Assembly (NCBI GenBank): GCA_958451705.1
Contig: CAUDRD010000119.1
Location: 1-5,737, forward strand
Length of the DNA: 5,737 nucleotides
Source: an uncultured Oscillospiraceae bacterium
GTDB lineage: Bacteria; Bacillota; Clostridia; Oscillospirales; Acutalibacteraceae
Reading direction: 5' to 3'
Part shown: one piece after another, positions 5,080 to 5,737 of the stretch
Numbering within the stretch: position 1 is the stretch's first letter
Layout: each line of letters starts with the position of its first letter
Notes under the pieces: generated by a model
Database searches by the model: none
What the model saw: the letters and a program-made list of their open reading frames with translations, nothing else
What the model was told of the DNA's origin: nothing
Position numbers and translations under genes: made by a program

Positions 5080-5737
5080 ATGTATTGGCTTTATTTATTA
5101 CCTCTGCTGCCTTTTTATAATCTTCGTCCCATTTTTTGCTGTCTGCGTTTGGGTTTAACGCTATAGCGTAATTTTCTTCAATATAGTCGCCAATGTAACG
5201 GCTCGCTTTAGCTGCGCCGTAAGCGTTGAGATGTCCCGAGTCGTAAAAATCGGTTTTTCCGTCTATACCCAAGTCATCATACAACACGTTTAAGTCAATA
5301 AGGTCAACGTCGTTTTCCTGAGCCCATTCTCTCTCCGCCTTCATTACACCTGCAACATCTGCGTTTGTATGTTCATAGGGGGCTATGAGAAGAAGCATTT
5401 TTGCACCGTTTTCCGTTATAAGCTTTTTTAAGGAGTTGAGGGACTCCAGGGGAAGAGAAGGAATATCCTTCTGATTTACCTTTTCGTAATCTATTTCCAA
5501 TTTTTCAAAGGACTTATTCTTTGTGAGTAAAACGAAGTCCTTATAACTGTCAGCTTTCAGTCTGTGTTCGGGATTATAATCCTGATTTTTTATTTCCCTC
5601 CACCGTGAGTGATATTTTAATATATTAAAATAATAATTCTCTCTCTGGTCGTCAGGTACAATTTCTCTTATCAGTGCTAATTTGTTAAGCGATGGGCGAA
5701 GAGGGTCTATTGCATCATAGGCAACGCCGTCTGTAGG
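5078..5737 (-). CDS. SGNH/DltD-like hydrolase-type protein, C-terminal part (cut by window edge)
   Basis: An open minus-strand frame runs from the right edge to a TAA at 5080-5078, giving the last 219 residues of a larger protein. An in-frame TTG at 5500 is not a credible start, because the frame is open and protein-like for 79 more codons. The visible part includes YHSRWREIKNQDY (about residues 43-55 of the fragment), a strand KMLLLIAPYEHTN, and near the end DFYDSGHLNAYGAAKASRYI. The DSGH there resembles the DxxH catalytic block V of SGNH-fold proteins of the DltD/AlgX kind. The nucleophile Ser block would lie upstream, outside the window. Such proteins often sit beside MBOAT acyltransferase genes and help O-acylate cell-surface polymers, but no partner gene is visible here. 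The class call is moderately sure and the substrate is unknown. Confidence 0.75.
   Translation of the reverse strand, partial: PTDGVAYDAIDPLRPSLNKLALIREIVPDDQRENYYFNILKYHSRWREIKNQDYNPEHRLKADSYKDFVLLTKNKSFEKLEIDYEKVNQKDIPSLPLESLNSLKKLITENGAKMLLLIAPYEHTNADVAGVMKAEREWAQENDVDLIDLNVLYDDLGIDGKTDFYDSGHLNAYGAAKASRYIGDYIEENYAIALNPNADSKKWDEDYKKAAEVINKANT

Noticed and set aside
5498..5500. TTG at 5500 as the start of the SGNH-like gene
   Set aside because: The frame is open to the window edge with protein-like composition, and no Shine-Dalgarno site was seen, so the gene simply continues beyond the window.

Overview
The window looks like chromosomal DNA from a clostridial Firmicute, probably a gut member of the Oscillospirales/Ruminococcaceae. 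The strongest clue is a SCIFF precursor peptide gene (scfA) followed by the start of its radical-SAM maturase gene (scfB), a pair found almost throughout class Clostridia. Low-to-moderate GC, purine-rich Shine-Dalgarno sites, sigma-A-type promoters and compact hairpin terminators fit this placement. No mobile elements, tRNAs, rRNAs or CRISPR arrays were seen.

Layout. The left half (1-2903) is read on the minus strand. In transcription order it holds ilvC (ketol-acid reductoisomerase), an intrinsic terminator, a PLP-dependent Orn/Lys/Arg-type decarboxylase, then scfA with its own sigma-A promoter, a second hairpin terminator or attenuator, and the first 50 codons of scfB, cut by the left edge. 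A 309-base region (2904-3212) separates ilvC from plus-strand genes and carries divergent promoters. The plus-strand unit is a DUF815-family AAA-type ATPase followed 10 bases later by a YfbR-family 5'-deoxynucleotidase of the HD superfamily. It ends in a hairpin that can terminate transcription from both directions. The last 660 bases are the 3' part of a convergent minus-strand gene encoding the C-terminal part of an SGNH/DltD-like protein, cut by the right edge.

How the genes work together. ilvC belongs to branched-chain amino acid synthesis and has a consensus-like promoter and the codon use of a highly expressed gene. The decarboxylase may feed polyamine synthesis, but its substrate cannot be read from the sequence. 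scfA and scfB form a ribosomal peptide (RiPP) pathway in which ScfB makes a Cys-to-Thr thioether link in ScfA. The regulation is the most informative part: the scfA -35 box contains the decarboxylase stop codon, and the hairpin between scfA and scfB should give much more precursor than enzyme. This ScfA has Gly where the crosslink-acceptor Thr is expected. The DUF815 ATPase and the nucleotidase probably share one transcript, but their functional link is unknown.

No wholly new system is evident. The items most worth following up are the ScfA acceptor-site change, the scfA-scfB attenuator, the repeated element at the ilvC promoter, and the DUF815-YfbR pairing.
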